From assembly GCA_021442645.1 (NCBI GenBank), contig JABUSR010000221.1, positions 1-21,931 of the forward strand: a stretch of DNA of 21,931 bases, written 5' to 3'. The first letter of the stretch is position 1. Every line of letters starts with the position of its first letter. Both the position numbers and the translations under genes were made by a program. Source of the DNA: Ruminiclostridium sp. (GTDB lineage: Bacteria; Bacillota; Clostridia; Oscillospirales; Oscillospiraceae). Below the pieces are notes generated by a model that saw only the letters and a list, made by a program, of their open reading frames with translations, did no database searches and was not told where the DNA came from. Below are positions 21,898 to 21,931 of the stretch, in pieces.

Positions 21898-21931
21898 AGC
21901 GCTTTTGAAGCATCTAAGAGCCACGCAAAGC

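Noticed and set aside
1..21931. The first and last seven bases of the window are both GCAAAGC, suggesting a circular or redundantly ended molecule
   Set aside because: Seven bases is within chance, the neighbouring bases do not match, and the gene content is clearly chromosomal.
1..21931. CRISPR arrays, insertion sequences, tRNA/rRNA genes, prophage or defence genes
   Set aside because: I looked for regular repeats, transposase motifs, tRNA cloverleaf sequences and phage or defence domains and saw none.

Overview
The window looks like the replication-origin region of a chromosome from a moderately GC-rich Firmicute, most likely an intestinal Clostridia of the Oscillospiraceae type (Flavonifractor/Oscillibacter-like; genus is inference). 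Reasons: the gene order khpB-yidC-yidD-rnpA-rpmH | oriC | dnaA-dnaN-yaaA-recF-remB-gyrB-gyrA, Firmicute-specific proteins (RicT, RemB, PrsW, KhpB), and strong AGGAGG-type ribosome binding sites. All genes left of about 6.7 kb are on the minus strand and all genes right of 7.2 kb are on the plus strand, so every gene is co-directional with forks leaving an origin between them.

Left arm (minus strand, read right to left): rpmH, rnpA, yidD, yidC and khpB (jag) form a protein-synthesis and membrane-insertion operon. It has a consensus promoter at 6856-6885 and a terminator at 3561-3594. A second minus-strand group follows: an HSL-type alpha/beta hydrolase, a short DNA polymerase III delta-prime subunit (holB), and ricT with a long Arg/Gly-rich tail. 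The first 252 bases hold no gene I can support, but contain a 77-nt imperfect hairpin and two terminator-like hairpins.

Origin: the rpmH-dnaA spacer has divergent promoters, an AT-rich tract and a terminator-like hairpin in the dnaA leader. The dnaA-dnaN spacer carries one perfect DnaA box, four degenerate ones and a DnaA-trio-like tract.

Right arm (plus strand): dnaA, dnaN, yaaA, recF, remB, gyrB, prsW, gyrA and rnhA are tightly packed and probably co-transcribed. They cover replication initiation, sliding clamp, recombinational repair, supercoiling control and RNA-primer/R-loop removal, with an intramembrane protease gene (prsW) between the two gyrase genes. After a multi-hairpin spacer come a HAD phosphatase; rpsT, with its own promoter, a UUG start and a terminator; an AI-2E-family membrane protein; and a membrane-anchored HtrA serine protease. 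The htrA promoter has five TCAYR elements at exactly 11-bp spacing, the layout expected for an OmpR/PhoB-type response regulator.

I found no mobile element, CRISPR array, tRNA or rRNA. The content is core genome; the more interesting signals are regulatory DNA/RNA structures and two accessory details (the RicT tail and the prsW position).
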